From Pictodentalium vernedei (taxonomy: Eukaryota > Mollusca > Scaphopoda > Dentaliida > Dentaliidae), in contig CM062294.1 in the NCBI GenBank assembly GCA_031216915.1, positions 163,635,455-163,699,454 of the forward strand: a stretch of 64,000 nucleotides of DNA, given 5' to 3'. Below, in pieces: positions 10,045 through 22,389 of this stretch. The notes beneath the pieces are model-generated. The model searched no databases. It had not been told where the DNA came from and saw only the letters and a list, made by a program, of their open reading frames with translations. A program made the translations under genes and the position numbers. Every line of letters begins with the position of its first letter. Position 1 is the stretch's first letter.

Positions 10045-11369
10045 TATAGTGAAAGTTGAAAGAGTATCCGTGACATATAGGTCAAGCTGGCCGGGTGCTT
10101 TTGTAATTTTTTTTTAAATCTTTGTTTTAAATTTATGTAAAGATAGCACATGTCACGTTAATAAAGAATATATCTATCTACCTGTCTATCTTTTGCGGCA
10201 ACACACAATCAACCCAGTACGAGATGAAATCAAATGGGTGAAGAGAAATAAATTTATGTCAGCAGAAATATATTTTGTACTCCCGCCCTTCACCACACCG
10301 TCGCAGTCAGAACTCCGGGCGCTTTTCGTTTTCTTCAGTGCAGAGTTTTTTGCCACTTCAGCGTTTCTCTGCTGCATTTTTAGGGGGAACCCATCCGCCA
10401 CCTCGCTCAACGTATATCCTAGAATGGGGAATTTAATTTTCCGATATGTTTAATGGATCCCCCCCCCCCACACACACACACACACCCAATTCACCGTCTT
10501 TTTTACGCCCATGTCGAGTTCGTTTTCGTGATAGAGGATTGGCGCGCGTTATCGCCTGGCACCTCGCCCAAACATTTACCCTAGAATGATGAACAAAATA
10601 ATAATAATAATAATAATAACACTTAGGCCGGCCGCTGATGATTTGCCGCGGTGCTCAGGTGAGTAGGCTTTGATCACCCCTGTTCTCCCACGCTTTTTCT
10701 CTCCTCCCAGCACTCCGAGAGGAACTGCTTGATCACATCTCACAACCCACTCTTACCAACCTCTCCGATAAGCATACTAACCCTCCTTTGTGTCACCCAC
10801 TAACCACATGTCCTTCATTCTCAGTTCCCCGTTATTCTCTCAGTGAATCTTATTCTGTTAGACTGGTATTTGGGGCATTCTACTTCGCCTACATAACACA
10901 TTTGACACTCCTTTGCACTGTCTTTCACAATTTCCCCCATTAGCTCAAGTGGCCGTGACCTCAGCTTGTACAGCACTGCCCCCCACCCCAACTGAGCAAT
11001 TAACGTACTTTTTAAAAACTAGCTTCTCTTTATCTCGCATGCCCCCAAATGTAGCCTACATGTATATCGGCAAGGATGGATCGATATTTAGGACTACAAT
11101 CTAAACGAAAATGTCCCGACTGGAACATTATTAGGGAGGAGTGTGTCCCCCAATCATGGACGTGGCTAGAGGTTTCCGAATGGGGGGGTGTAGGGTAGTG
11201 AATTTCCAACTAGGGGGGGGGGGCAGGAGGGGAAAACCCCTTCCTGGTCTCTCCCCCTATTTGGAAATTCACTACCGAGAAACATTTTGAAAATGAAGCC
11301 ATGAAAGGGGCATAAAATTGATTCTAGTAACTGAAATGCCAACACATTCATGAAAGAATTATCAGGTTA
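10045..11369. other. Non-coding stretch with local duplications
   Basis: Contains an AATAAAG-containing AT-rich run near 10160, a C run with CACACA at 10458-10487, (AATA)n near 10598, and two diverged copies of a phrase CACCTCGCYCAA...CCTAGAATG about 162 bp apart. No domain-bearing frame was found on either strand. Confidence 0.5.
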
Positions 11370-11452
11370 TTAGGCTTTTCCCTCTGGAAAAGGCTATTGT
11401 TTTTGCTACGGATTATTATTTTTTTTTTTTTTTTTTTGGGGGGGGGGGGGTG
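11370..11452. repeat. Hairpin plus poly-T/poly-G tract
   Basis: TTAGGCTTTTCC and GGAAAAGGCTA form a short hairpin followed by TTGTTTTTGCTACGGATTAT and then a T run abutting a G run. The hairpin-plus-ATTGTTTTTG layout recurs at 62664-62700, suggesting a shared element end. Confidence 0.5.
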
Positions 11453-11639
11453 GGGGTTGGGGAGGGTTTCCGCACATCTTGTCCGTACGATTCAGAAGCC
11501 ATTTTCGAACCGATTTCCACAACGTTTTGCACACTCATAGAGGGGCACAAAGTCTAAAAATGTACCGAAGCGGATTTTCCGATATAACCCTTATTTCGTC
11601 AGAATTGTCGAAAAACTGCCAAAATTGGGGTTTATCGGC

Positions 11640-14600
11640 ACGTCCTCGAAACACGTCTTGTAGATTTTTTTTAAACATTCATCATTGGTAGACCTGCCTG
11701 TGACACGACCATTGATACACAAGACATATTAGGCAATGCATATGGTAACCCTCCACAGGTGCCAAACATCGAAATTTTGATGAAATGGGCTGTTTTCGGG
11801 CCCCCACAGCACCCAAACCATACACGAAAAGTAAACATAACTTCCTTCATTGGAAGTGGAATTCACCGAGGATTATTTTTGTAACTAATAAGGGTGTTTA
11901 GAAAACCAAATATTAACCCGTTTAGGGCTGGTTAAACAGCAATACCCCCCAAAAGCTCAAAAATTCATGTTAAACGAGTCTTGTAGATTTTCACGAAAAA
12001 TTGGGCACTCGCAGGTCCTGGTGTTACAATACAAGTTGTATGGACACAATACTCCGATGAGCATTTGTTAACCCTCCACAGGCTGCTAAAAGTCAAAATT
12101 GTGATAAAATGGGCTGTTTTTGGACGCCAGCAGCACCCAATGGGCACGCCACAAAGAAAAGTGCTTTCCTTTATGGATCGCGCAATTTATACGGAACCAT
12201 TTCCGTAAGTAGTAGGGGTATTCAAAAGTCGAAGTTTTAACCCATTTTGGGCAGGCTAAAGAGAGATACCCCTTTAAAGCTTAAAATTCCCATTTTCTGT
12301 GTATTTCTCTAAAAACGTCATGTAGATTTTCAAGAAAAATTGACTATTCGCAGGTCTTTGGGTGACATTACAAGTTGTATGAACAAAATATTCTGGGGAG
12401 CATTTATTAACCCTCTACGGGCTGCCAAACATCGTAATTTTGTTGAAATGGGCTGTTTTCGGACACGCACAGCACGCCATGTATACCCGAGAGATAAATA
12501 TAACCTCCTTTGATGGAAGTGGAATTTCACCGAGGGCCATTTTTGTAAGTAATAAGGGTATTCAAAAAACCAAGCATTACCCCTTTTTGGGGTGGTTAAT
12601 AGTGATACCCATCAAAAGCTTAAAGAAAATGTTTTCCCTGGATTTCATTACAAACATATTGTAGGTTTTCAAGAGAAAATGGCCATTGATAGTTCTTGGT
12701 GCCACATTACCAGCTGCATGGATAAAATATTCCGGTAAGCATTTAACCTTCTAAGAGCTGCTAAATGCCAAACGTTTGAAAAAATAGTCTGATTTTGGAC
12801 ACCAATAACATCAAATGGGAATGCCACAGAGAAACGTAACCTCTTTTACTGGACGCAAAACTGACAGGGAAAAATCTTTGTAAGTAGCAGGCGTATTCCA
12901 AAATCGAGGTCTTAACCTGTTTTCGGCTGGTTCAGGTGATATACCTCTTAAAGCTTAACATTCCAGCTTTCTGTGGATTTCTCAAAAAAATCTAGTAGGC
13001 TTTGAAGAAAAATAGACCATTCGTAGGTCTTGGAGTGACATTACAAGTTACAAGGACAAAATATTCCAGTAAGCATTTGTTAACCCTTCAGAGGCTGCCA
13101 ATCATAGACATTTTGAGAAAATTGTCTGTTCATGGGCACCAATAACACCCAATGAGTACCTGCAAGATAAACATAACCTCCTTCATTGGAAGTGGAATTC
13201 ACCGAGGATCATTTTTGTAAGTAATGACGGTATTCACAAACCAAGCATTAACCCGTTTATGACTGGTTACAGGGTGATAACCCACAAAAGGTTAAAAAGT
13301 CATGTTATCCGAGGATTTCTCTAAAACCATCTCATAGATTTTCAAGAAAAATTGGCCATTCTCAGATCTTAGTGTTACATTGCAAGTTGCATGTACAAAA
13401 TATTCCAGTAAACATTTGTTAACCCTACGCAGGTACTCAAACATTTTGATAAAATGGGAGTAGTATGTCATGTTCCCCTACACCTCCAGGTTGCCGGATC
13501 TCATTGCATCATACGACAAAAAAAGGATTCCATAGCCACAGGTGTTTTGCAAAAAATGGGATTTCATGGGATATGACCATTGGATATAGTCTTCTGTTAT
13601 GCAGAAGGGAGATTATGGGAAATCAAGCAATCTGATTGGTTAGTTATAATCTAGATAAATGAAACAACAAGAGTACTTGGAATAGGGTCAGAACTAACAA
13701 GAATAGACCAGAAATGGCTAAATATAGTAATAATAAGTAAAGCAGTTCCAATTAATAGGCTCTTCTACGCTACTGGAGTATACTCTAGAATAAAGGAACA
13801 TGCCTATGTAGACGTAAACTATTGCATATATAGATAGAAGCAGAGAATTCTGAAAGAATTCGAAATAATACAAGTTGTCGGGTTGTTTGTGGTAATTATC
13901 CAGGGAAGTCGTTCCAGGAAATACTCCGATTCAATCGAACATACCCCACGAACATACCCCGTCCTATTACAGAAAAATTGGGTAACATAGCAACCACGTG
14001 CTACCATAGAAACCAAGATGGCGGCCTCCAGTATACAAAATGGACGACGGAACCACGTATCACCCTAACAACACGCGCTGCGCATGCGCACTAGCACCAC
14101 GTATCACTATGGGGATGACGTCACAAGATGGCCGCTTACGCGCGTTACCATAACAACACAACATGGCGCCACTACGTCACGTGACTATGACGTCATATGA
14201 GATCCGGCAATGAGATCCGGCAACCTGGAGGTGTAGGTGAACATGACATACTACTAATGGGCTGCTTTTGCGTACCCACAGCACCCAAAGTTAAGAGGAG
14301 AGATCAACATAACCAGAAGTAGAATTCACTGAGAATTATTTTTGTAAGTAATAAGGGTATTAAAAAAAACCCTTAACCCGTTTTGGGCTGGATAAACAAT
14401 GATACCCATCAAAAGCTTAAAATTCATGTTCCCCCTGGATTTCTTGGAAAACATCTTGTAGATTTTTAAGAAAAAATGGCCATTCGCAGTTCTTGGTGTG
14501 AAATTACAAGTTACATGGAAAAATGTTCCTGTTAGCACTTGTTAACCCTCTACATGGTGCCAGACATCAATAGTTTGGATACATTTGAGATAAAATGGAC

Positions 14601-14660
14601 AATTCTCAAATAGCCACAGCACTAAGTGGGCATGTGTCAAACAACATAACTAAAGGCCTT
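11640..14660. repeat. Satellite of about 335 bp, interrupted by a 797-bp element
   Basis: The phrase GTAAGTAATAAGGGTATTC recurs near 11879, 12205, 12545, 12879, 13217 and 14344 (spacing 326-340 bp once the inserted element is subtracted). Each unit also carries a GGGCTGGTT...AAAAGCTTAAA block, a TTTTCAAGAAAAATTGGCCAT block and an AAAATGGGCTGTTTTCGG block. Alternate units look more alike (AATAAGG against AGTAGG), hinting at a dimeric unit of about 670 bp. The array is diverged and lies inside the proposed intron. Confidence 0.8.
13459..14255 (+). mobile_element. Complete 797-bp non-autonomous DNA element with 49-bp inverted repeats
   Basis: The left end starts AGTAGTATGTCATGTTC and the right end is its complement. 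The repeats match over about 49 bp with one mismatch and end in TTGCCGGATCTCATTGC. The element is flanked by AATGGG on both sides (13453-13458 and 14256-14261), a 6-bp target duplication that restores the satellite phrase AAAATGGGCTG. There is no coding capacity. Related copies lie at 1-392, 63137-63895 and, degraded, 33425-33640. Superfamily is not assigned. Confidence 0.85.
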
Positions 14661-15430
14661 TTGTCAGTCATTAACTTGTCGGACGACGATATTGATATTA
14701 ACCCTCTCCACCATTAATGATGGTTTTTACCTAAAAAAATATCATCAAACTGAGTCATTTGAGACTACTATACCCACCTTTCTCATAACATCAAAAAAGG
14801 AACTTCAGTGAGACAGTTAAAAACAATTCACCAGACACTCTGGGGTCGTTACAAATCATGGAATCTCATCTGGAAAAGCCATGATTCTCCAGAATCGTAA
14901 AGTCTAGTTTTTATTTTGTATTATTCTGGGAATTAAATATGTTCTAAACAAAGGCTCAATCTGAGAACTTTGTGCAATTCACACTGTCCTAACATTAAAT
15001 CGGATCTTATACAGGGATGATCAATTTTCGATGTTTCATCATTTTATAACTGTGAATGATGGAATTGACTCAGGATAACGATTTTCCATGATGCGATTTT
15101 CTTGAAGAGCATTTTTTTCCTTACGATAAGTAAACGTACTATAGAAATCTCGTACCGATTGAAATCATGCATACTTATGAAGCTCGATATTGCGTACAAC
15201 TGTAGTTGTAAATAGTAACAGTAAAGGAGACATCAGCATCACCAAAGCAGCTCTAAAATCCAGATAGATGGAATTTCCAACTACTCATGACTTGTCCTCC
15301 GAATTTCCAACTATAGGAAATTTTGGCCAGGATTGGGTAGGGGGGGGGCGGTGACATCCCCCCTCTCGCCACGGCCCTGCCCAATAGTTACACCCAGGAT
15401 GATGGAACACTAAAAGAATATTACATTTAC

Positions 15431-16079
15431 CTTCCGGCTGATTAAGTACTGTTGTCTTCTTATTTCCGTTATTAGTCTCAGAATAAACCACATCTTTCAA
15501 CAGCTGTATGTCCTGGTGCATCTGATGCCATCTTATTCCGTAGACGGATGCGATCCTTTGCATTGTTAAATCCAGCGTTTCTTGCTCACCTAAACATGTT
15601 GCAATGTCTTTCTCATTTTTCTGAATTTTCATCTCATGGTGTTTGGTGTAATTTTGAAGTTTAGAAATGTTAGCTAACTGTCCATTGTCTACGTTGCTCT
15701 CGTCGTTTACAACACTGTAGCCTTTGAGGGATTCCATCTCCACTTTTAGATTAACCATTGCCATTTTAACATCTCGGAGTTCGCTTTTGAGTTCACTGAT
15801 AACAGCGAGAGTTTCCTTCAAATCAAATTCGATCGCTGCTCTAGCTAGCTCTTCGTTACGTAGTTGTTGTTCGACGCTTTCAACCTTTGCCTTGTACTCC
15901 GATATTTCTGAAAAATTTGTTTTCAGAATCATTTCAAGATTAGCGACACGGTTTGCAAGTCTTGCTTTCCCTTTTGTTCGTTTCACCTTTGGTTTCTTGG
16001 CCTTCTTTCGCCGACAGTCGGACATTTCACAAAACACGAGGAGCAGGACGAAGAACACAACAACTCTAGTGATCTCCAT
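15431..16079 (-). CDS. First exon of a secreted coiled-coil protein
   Basis: The exon opens with ATG at 16079 and encodes 216 codons plus one base. Residues 1 to about 20 form a signal peptide with a hydrophobic VVVFFVLLLVF core, followed by a very basic RRKKAKKPKVKRTKGKAR stretch. Residues about 40-125 carry heptad-like Leu/Val/Ile spacing with abundant Glu and Lys, a coiled coil likely to drive oligomerisation. Possible N-glycosylation sites are NFS, NIS and NYT. A good donor (GAAG|GTAAAT) follows codon 216; the frame continues to 15285, but those 47 residues are intron sequence resembling a repeat. The spliced product with the exon at 3085-2907 would be 275 residues ending in a chitin-binding domain. 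It has the look of an extracellular matrix component; the function is inferred. Confidence 0.75.
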
Positions 16080-16855
16080 TTTGTAAAGTGATACCGTAAA
16101 TAGTATAATAACAGCGTTCCTGTATACATTAAATTAGGACAGTGTCTGGACGCTTTTAAATCGTAGACGCGTTGCGAACGTTGCGCGCAATGCGGTAAAT
16201 TAATAAATAGAGGATGTGTGAGTGATATTCCAGTCAAAGGTTCAATAAAATGAGGAAAGTTTTTCTCACTCGTCAAGTTATGAAAACCTTATATTTGACT
16301 TTGATACAGTAATTTTATCCACATAATTCCAATATGGGGAGCCTCAATTGGCTGTTATCAGACCTGGTGTTCTTTAAAATGCTGGAGGGCTAAAATCGCT
16401 CCCCTCACATGGCCTGGGGGAGCGATAAGATCTCCTCAAGCTTACAAAACCTAACAGTGGCAAAATAAAGTTTTACTATTGATGAATTCTGCCGAGTGGG
16501 CTTTGTATTTTTTATTTGGAGCTGCTAACAAGGAAGTCTCTGTGATATGGCAACACTGCCGCTCCCACACCTCAGGGCCTCGGCAAGGTCCGGAGGTGTT
16601 GGAGGGGCAGTTTGGCAGTCTTACGGAGACCACTAACATTGAAGAGGAGATCTGAAATGATGTGTGTTCTACGAAAAGGTTGTTATGGTTATCATTATTT
16701 TCTGAGACCAGGAGGGCTAGATTTTGCTCTCCATAATTTTTTTAAGGCGATCAGTAGGTGAGCGAATAAATCGCTCTCCTGAAAATGCCAGGCCTGTGTA
16801 ATCGGGTTTTTTTAAAGTACAGAAATGGTAAATACGAATTATTAAGAAACACAGG
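16080..16855. other. Upstream region of the coiled-coil gene
   Basis: Minus-strand sequence just above the ATG is AT-rich, with a TATACTATTTA-like stretch about 35 bp upstream of the start codon, but no confident promoter. A small hairpin of ATCGCTCCCC with GGGGGAGCGAT lies near 16393-16427. No other gene is seen. Confidence 0.35.
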
Positions 16856-17060
16856 ACAGCCGCCGTTGACTGGTCAAATTTCACGCGTGGGCAGTCCACG
16901 CATGCGTTTACCAGGTAATAAAAATCAACATCTGAGCAAAAGTTGAATTTATGAAACACCAGGTGATACCCAGTGCTTCATTAACAAATTTTTTGATGAT
17001 TAAACTAATGTTTGGAATCTAATGTAATTGCGTCCGTGAAAATATTGTCCACGCGTGAGT
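16856..17060 (-). mobile_element. CAGTACAG-type MITE, inverted diverged copy
   Basis: Matches the reverse of the 57450-57694 element: GACAGCCGCCG, a CACGCGTGG...CAGTCCACGC block, CGTTTACCAGGTAATAAAAA and CCCAGTGCTTCATTAA in the same order. Ends are eroded. Confidence 0.55.
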
Positions 17061-17090
17061 CGTGATTTCATTTGAAATGTCTGCGTCGAG

Positions 17091-17146
17091 TTCATTAAAA
17101 TCGATCTGAGCCGAGGTAAACCTCGGCTCTGATCGATTTTAGTGAA
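17091..17146. repeat. 56-bp near-perfect palindrome
   Basis: TTAAAATCGATC, GAGCCGAGGT, a 2-nt spacer and their complements, with two single-base mismatches. No sequence lies between the arms beyond the AA spacer. Confidence 0.8.
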
Positions 17147-18522
17147 CGAGGTTCAAAAATGTTATGTCAAATCGTGATGAATTTGAGATTCTTGAAATGA
17201 AATTAAATGAAATTTTATTTGCAGAATACGTTTACATAGAGTATAATGAACAATTTACAGACATGTACGGAAGCAAAGGAACACAGCATCGTCTTCCTGC
17301 CATTTCCCTTTTTAAAAAGGCAATTAATCCTGACATCAAAATTGCACACAAATTGCATCCTTGCTGAACTCTCGAGGAAGCACTTGTATTACTTTATTAT
17401 CTAATTATTTAACCCCTCAAACAGGACACCATTTTCATAAGAAATGCTCTTAACTGGAATTTTCGATTTTGGGGTTTTCAGCCCCTTGACCATCAATCCC
17501 TGCCCCAAGAACAAGGTAATGACCCCAAACGGAATGACTTCGATAAGCTCACTTCAGTGCGAAATCATGAGCCCTGCTCTGGATGCAAGAACAGGGAAGT
17601 GAATAAAACGCGATCTTTTTGAACAGAGCAAGCCGGACACGGCCATTGCGCAAGGTAAGGGAGTCAACGAATTACAGAAATTGCATTACAGAAATTGTAT
17701 GGTCTAATCAACAAAGCCTAGTCTCCAAAATGCTGTGGCTGAGTGTTGAGATCAAGGCGAATTGGAAGTACAATGGGTACACAAAGGTTTATTACAAGAG
17801 ACATCTCTACAGTATGAGTTTAGAGCCTTCTCTATTACCGCCTTCTTAAATTGGGATCTATTGAGGCGCCGGATTAATGATTCAGAGTCATTCCAAATCC
17901 GCGGGAAAGAATGGAAAGGAAGTTCGGTAGAGAAGGTAGCTCTGTGACTTTCTGTGTATATTACCGCATTGTCTGGTATTCATGCCAGATGGGTTCGTCT
18001 GTACTGAAATACCAAGTTGGGCAGACATTCTTGCTTGCCCGACGAAAGTATACATCCGCTACGGTGTACTCAATTGGGCAAAAACTCTTGCTTGCCCGAC
18101 AAAAGTATACGCAGATCAGAAAGTGGGATAAATGCCCGACTCAATATATCGGTAGAATTCGACACCCTGGTAGAAAGAATAACTAATAACACATGATTTT
18201 TGTGGCCGTGACCTGTTGAAAGCATCCAGATTGTCGGGTACCTCTTCCTAGCTCGTGTGTAATTGACAGCACTGTCATAGAAGTCTAATAAATTCCCTGT
18301 CATGCAAGTATTTTATCAATGGAAAGTATATTCGTGGCGCATAAGAATTTGAAAAAGCCATTAGGTATGTTCCAAACAGTTGGACTATACAACAGAGTAG
18401 CCGGGCACCTAGGTCAACACAGCCCCCACCCCCTCCACCCCAAAAAAGAGAAAAAAAACTGTTGGCCACGGCTCTGACTGCCATCACGTCTTCCGCTGAT
18501 TACCGACATAAAACACGACCAG
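17147..18522. other. Non-coding stretch, no recognised gene
   Basis: Two adjacent imperfect copies of a unit of about 62 bp with CTTGCTTGCCCGAC and AAAGTATAC lie near 18010-18115. A C-rich/A-rich transition is at 18418-18459. Short frames have no recognisable domain. Confidence 0.5.
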
Positions 18523-18777
18523 TTAACTCTTTACCCAGCGTAGCGGCAAAAAACGGTCAGCGCTATTCACAAAATTCACCATTTAATTATTTTCATTATT
18601 TTTTCATTTTTTGTCTCAAAAATATAACTTATGACCCCTCTTTGGAACGAGCTCGGGGGGGCTCATTCCAATGAGGGGTCATAACCTATGTATTTGACGC
18701 AAAAACTGAAAACAGTTAGGTATTTGAAAATTTTGTTTGCAAGTGTCGCCTGGCGTCCGTGGTAGGTAAAGGGTTAA
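18523..18777. mobile_element. TTAA-type fold-back MITE, copy 4
   Basis: TTAA at both ends, ACTCTTTACCCAGCG left and GGTAGGTAAAGGG right. Core arms TTATGACCCCTC/GAGGGGTCATAA surround GGAACGAGCTC and a G-run replacing the usual centre. Confidence 0.8.
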
Positions 18778-19554
18778 TGCATCCGGACTCATTAAACCCT
18801 TTGAACACGAAAACCGCTTTGCCAGTTCAGGATCGTGATTCGACCTGAGTTCATGAAGTTTATCGTTGCTCAGTGAATTTTCCTCACAGTCAAATTTTAA
18901 AAAAATAATCAAACTCGGCCCAAATATGCTTTTCCGTCGGGCACTGATATGTGAAATATGTGAAATCATTGATTTGTTTTCCCCAAAGCAACGATTATAC
19001 TTTCTATCAGTCGATGGCTCTGAACTGCCATGAAATATACCATCATTGTCCAAACGGTTAATCTATTGTCTGAGGATATTTTGACTGCCTGGATGGATTT
19101 TGCCCAACGGAGCTGAACGGAGACGAAATCTGATTCTATCTTTTTTGTAAATCATAATAACCGACTTGGCGAGATGCAGACTCTTTTCAACTTTGGGACA
19201 TGACACCAACGAGGCTTGTTATTTAGTAATACATCAAAACGGCAGGGGCCAGGTTTCCAAAAATTCATTCTGATAAATTAAATTCCAGTCCAGTCAGTTT
19301 CAACCTCCCGCATTCATCTGCCACCCTTCTTTCACATTCCATACACATATATCAAGGAGGCCTATTGTTTTCCAGTTATTCATAATAAAGTGTTAATACT
19401 ATCATCTTCCTCCCCACGCGACAAGAAAAGAGCTAATGGAACCCCACATTCTTGAGTCATAGATTTTGAACATGTGTAATAAATTACCAAGAGACGACTA
19501 AAATAAGCTTCAAGCTTGCTGTCGAATCGTGGGACTCCATTGTGTGTATTTGTA
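18778..19554. other. Non-coding stretch, no recognised gene
   Basis: The 124-residue minus frame at 18679-19053 overlaps the MITE end and has no recognisable domain, signal or repeat. Nothing else is supported. Confidence 0.45.
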
Positions 19555-19806
19555 TTAAACCTTTACCCAACGTAACGGTCAAAACCAACCAGCCCTATTC
19601 TCAAAAATCGCCAATTAATTTTCATTATTTTTTAAATTTTTGTCTAACAAACATAGATTATGACGCCTCGTTGGAACGAGCTCGTCGAACTCGTTCCAAC
19701 GAGGGGTCATAACCTATGTTTTTGAGACAAAAAATTTAAAAAATTAGTTATTCAAGAATCTTTTTTTGCAAGTGTCGTCTGCTTTTCATGTTAGGTAAAG
19801 GGTTAA
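19555..19806. mobile_element. TTAA-type fold-back MITE, copy 5
   Basis: TTAA ends with CCTTTACCCAACG and TTAGGTAAAGGG. The core palindrome is near-perfect (GTTGGAACGAGCTCGTCGAA centre, ATAGATTATGAC/GTCATAACCTAT arms). Confidence 0.85.
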
Positions 19807-22311
19807 TCTCCGAACGTTGGTCATAATGTTTCGTAGCATGTACACGTTTTATCACGAACATGCTAAGTTTGAAATAAAAGATTTACAAGTGTACAACATC
19901 CTTATTTTTCGGAAGATTCTCCCAATTCTCTTGAAAAATGCAATCATCATGTTAATGCAACTTTAAACAGTGGCGGTCAATAAGGGGGCGTGGGATGCTC
20001 TGAGTGTCATCTCTGGTGGGGGTAAAATAATGAAGCCACGATATCCTGATGTCAATAAGAATCCAGACAACAACAAAAATCAGCGATTCATAAAGTTTTT
20101 TTTGTTTTTTTGTTTTTTTTTTTGGGGGGGGGGGGGTGGTATCATATGGGCATCTGGATTATCAAGCATGGGGATAGGGCAGCAACAACGTTTGGCCCTG
20201 GGCGGAAAAGCATGTTCGACTGCCACTGGCTTTACAGTAGATTCTACTATCCAGCCTCTCACCAACCAAAGTTTAAAGTAAAAATATGAATTATTAATTC
20301 TTACTTTAAACTTAATTTACTAGGTACCACCGGCTAAACTCAATTGATTCCTTCGCCCATTAACGTTGCTAACTTTTTGTTAACACTAACACCGATACTG
20401 CCCGGGGAGCTGTCATTGCTAGCTGCTACCACTTACAGTCTTAAAGTTAGTTTACAGTACTCGTCGTCGATAGATGTGAACTAGCAACATCGCCAATATC
20501 GTTCTTATCTGCCTAATGGAGAATTATTTAGACCAGAAATAGTCCTGGTCTGAAAGAGCATAGCCTTATTAGTCTCATGTGATCTTTGATTTTACAGTAT
20601 GCGGATTAAGGCTTATGCATAAATATCCCAACAAGGCCACGCCTGGCATATCACTTATTTTCTCGTCGAGGGACTATTTCGTACGACTCAAAACCAGAGT
20701 TTTATGATCAGTCACCGAAGGGGACACGGGGGATTGCGTGGGTCTCTCCCCAACTTTTCCTTACAAATGGGAACAGCTAATGCCCGAAATCCCTGACACT
20801 GATTTATAAAGCCTCATCCTAATATTTATTGGCTAATTTTATGATAGATACATACGTCATCGTATTCATTCCTGATGCTAAAGTGGTTAACGTGTCCAGA
20901 TGACATGAAAATTTAAAAATGTAACGCGAAGGAATCCCCCGAAAAAACAACCTATTGAGACTGAACCATCGCGACATTGCATCAAAAAGAATGAAGTGAA
21001 AGCAAAAATAGTTACTGCTTCCAAACATATCGCCCGCTCCCCACCTCTCCCTCATATTTCGTTGAGGTATACACCTGGGATCCGGGACTTCTCTGACAGA
21101 GACCATTATTGGGTCTAAAAACCGCGATATCCTTTTGCCTGGGACGCCGAAAGCACGAGGACAGAGGGAGCAGCTGCCGTCCCTGCCTTCGAACCACGAG
21201 GGCGAGATGGAGCAGATTATGCCCTTCCTTAGTTCGTCATTCAATCTTTTTTCAATGGGTTATTCTCGAAGTAAAGCGAAAATACACCCCAAATCCGTTC
21301 TGGGAGCTTTTAAAATTCAATGGGGGAGTTTGAGAGGAGATGCCCCCTTCTGCATGTCACGACGCGGCTGTTAATGCGAGTAAATGCTCTTTTCCCGAGG
21401 TTTGACCCCCCCCCCCCCCCCCCTTCCTGCTGCTACCTTCCGACACCAAATGACCCTTGCTGTTGAAAGAGTGATTAAACCACAATAAACAAATAAATCC
21501 ATTACAAGTCTATAGCTGCTATTGCCGCTACTATGGGTTTCTATGTATGCTACCACTATCTGCCCTATGATCGGTTTCGTTACTTATCAACACTAGTGAC
21601 AGGAGAATGCAGAGCTCTCGATCGATCAGCCCTTCGATCTGCAAGCTATATGGCTATCTTCGATGGCACCCACTTTCAGCACCTCTTTCAAAAAACTGCT
21701 TATGGCTATAAGACCCTCTTTAAAGTATGAAGACATCGGGCCTAGGATGAAGGAAAGTCTATATAGAGGCATTTTCTGATTGATTTCGTGATCCTCATCT
21801 GGTTACTTTTATTATTCACTGCTGGCACCTTTTCAAGGATCTCCCAGTGACCGTATCGTCCCTCTTTGTCGCATGAAACTAATTTCCATAATCATACACT
21901 CCACTTGCGAACCCCTTTATCATTGCCCTTACTTGCTTGTACAATACCTCTTCCCACCTGTGTTCACATATCAGCGTCTAACCCTCGTCATACCAGGCTC
22001 ACTCTGTTCGGCCCTCTCTCTTTACTTTCTTATAGAGTTGTCACAACTTTAGGCCTCTTCGGTGCTCACACGAACCTCATTTGCTACGTCAGAAGCCGTT
22101 TTTAGTTACTCAGAAGGGTGTTTTTCAGCCTGGGTTTCAATAGCTAAGGCTAAAAAAGGTGTTTTGATTCTTAGGCAATCCCTTATTGAATTTGATCCCC
22201 CCTCATTGAATATTTTTATTGCCTATCGGTGTCTTCCAATATTAGTACAGACTCAGGGAGAACCGAAGCATTTTACATTTTTGATTGATGTATATTTATT
22301 TAGTTGCATCT
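19807..22311. other. Non-coding stretch with a second R2 repeat
   Basis: Contains a T-run/G-run junction at 20093-20136, repeat R2 copy 2 at about 21130-21405 (compare 6600-6885), and an 18-base C run at 21406-21423. The longer frames here (20819-21244 minus, 22062-22367 plus) show no domain. No splice-supported exon was found. Confidence 0.5.
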
Positions 22312-22389
22312 CCAATGTTTGCCTTGTTACAATTTATGGGAGAGTGCCTATAGGCACTCTCCCATAAATTGTAACGAGGCAAATACCCA
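22312..22389. repeat. Loopless palindrome, 60-bp core
   Basis: Positions 22321-22350 are the complement of 22351-22380 with one mismatch, centred on GTGCCTATAGGCAC, with no spacer. Similarity extends a few bases outward (GTTTGCC/GGCAAAT). The GTGCC...GGCAC centre resembles the hairpin at 35650-35695. Confidence 0.9.

Larger units (their letters stand above)
3086..15430 (-). other. Proposed 12.3-kb intron joining the coiled-coil and chitin-binding exons
   Basis: On the minus strand the interval begins GTAAATG at 15430 and ends TTTTACAG at 3086. Both boundaries are phase 1. It contains minisatellites, G/T-rich tracts, TTAA-type MITEs, a tetranucleotide microsatellite, a satellite of about 335 bp and a 797-bp element. 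No additional in-phase exon with a recognisable domain was found, but short exons could be missed by eye. Confidence 0.5.

Noticed and set aside
15285..15430. C-terminal 47 residues of the 264-residue frame
   Set aside because: They follow a strong donor site and match a dispersed repeat (GAATTTCCAACTA, G-run, CCACGGCCCTG), so they are treated as intron.
18679..19053. 124-residue minus frame
   Set aside because: Starts within non-repeat DNA but ends inside a MITE; no domain, signal or homology recognised.
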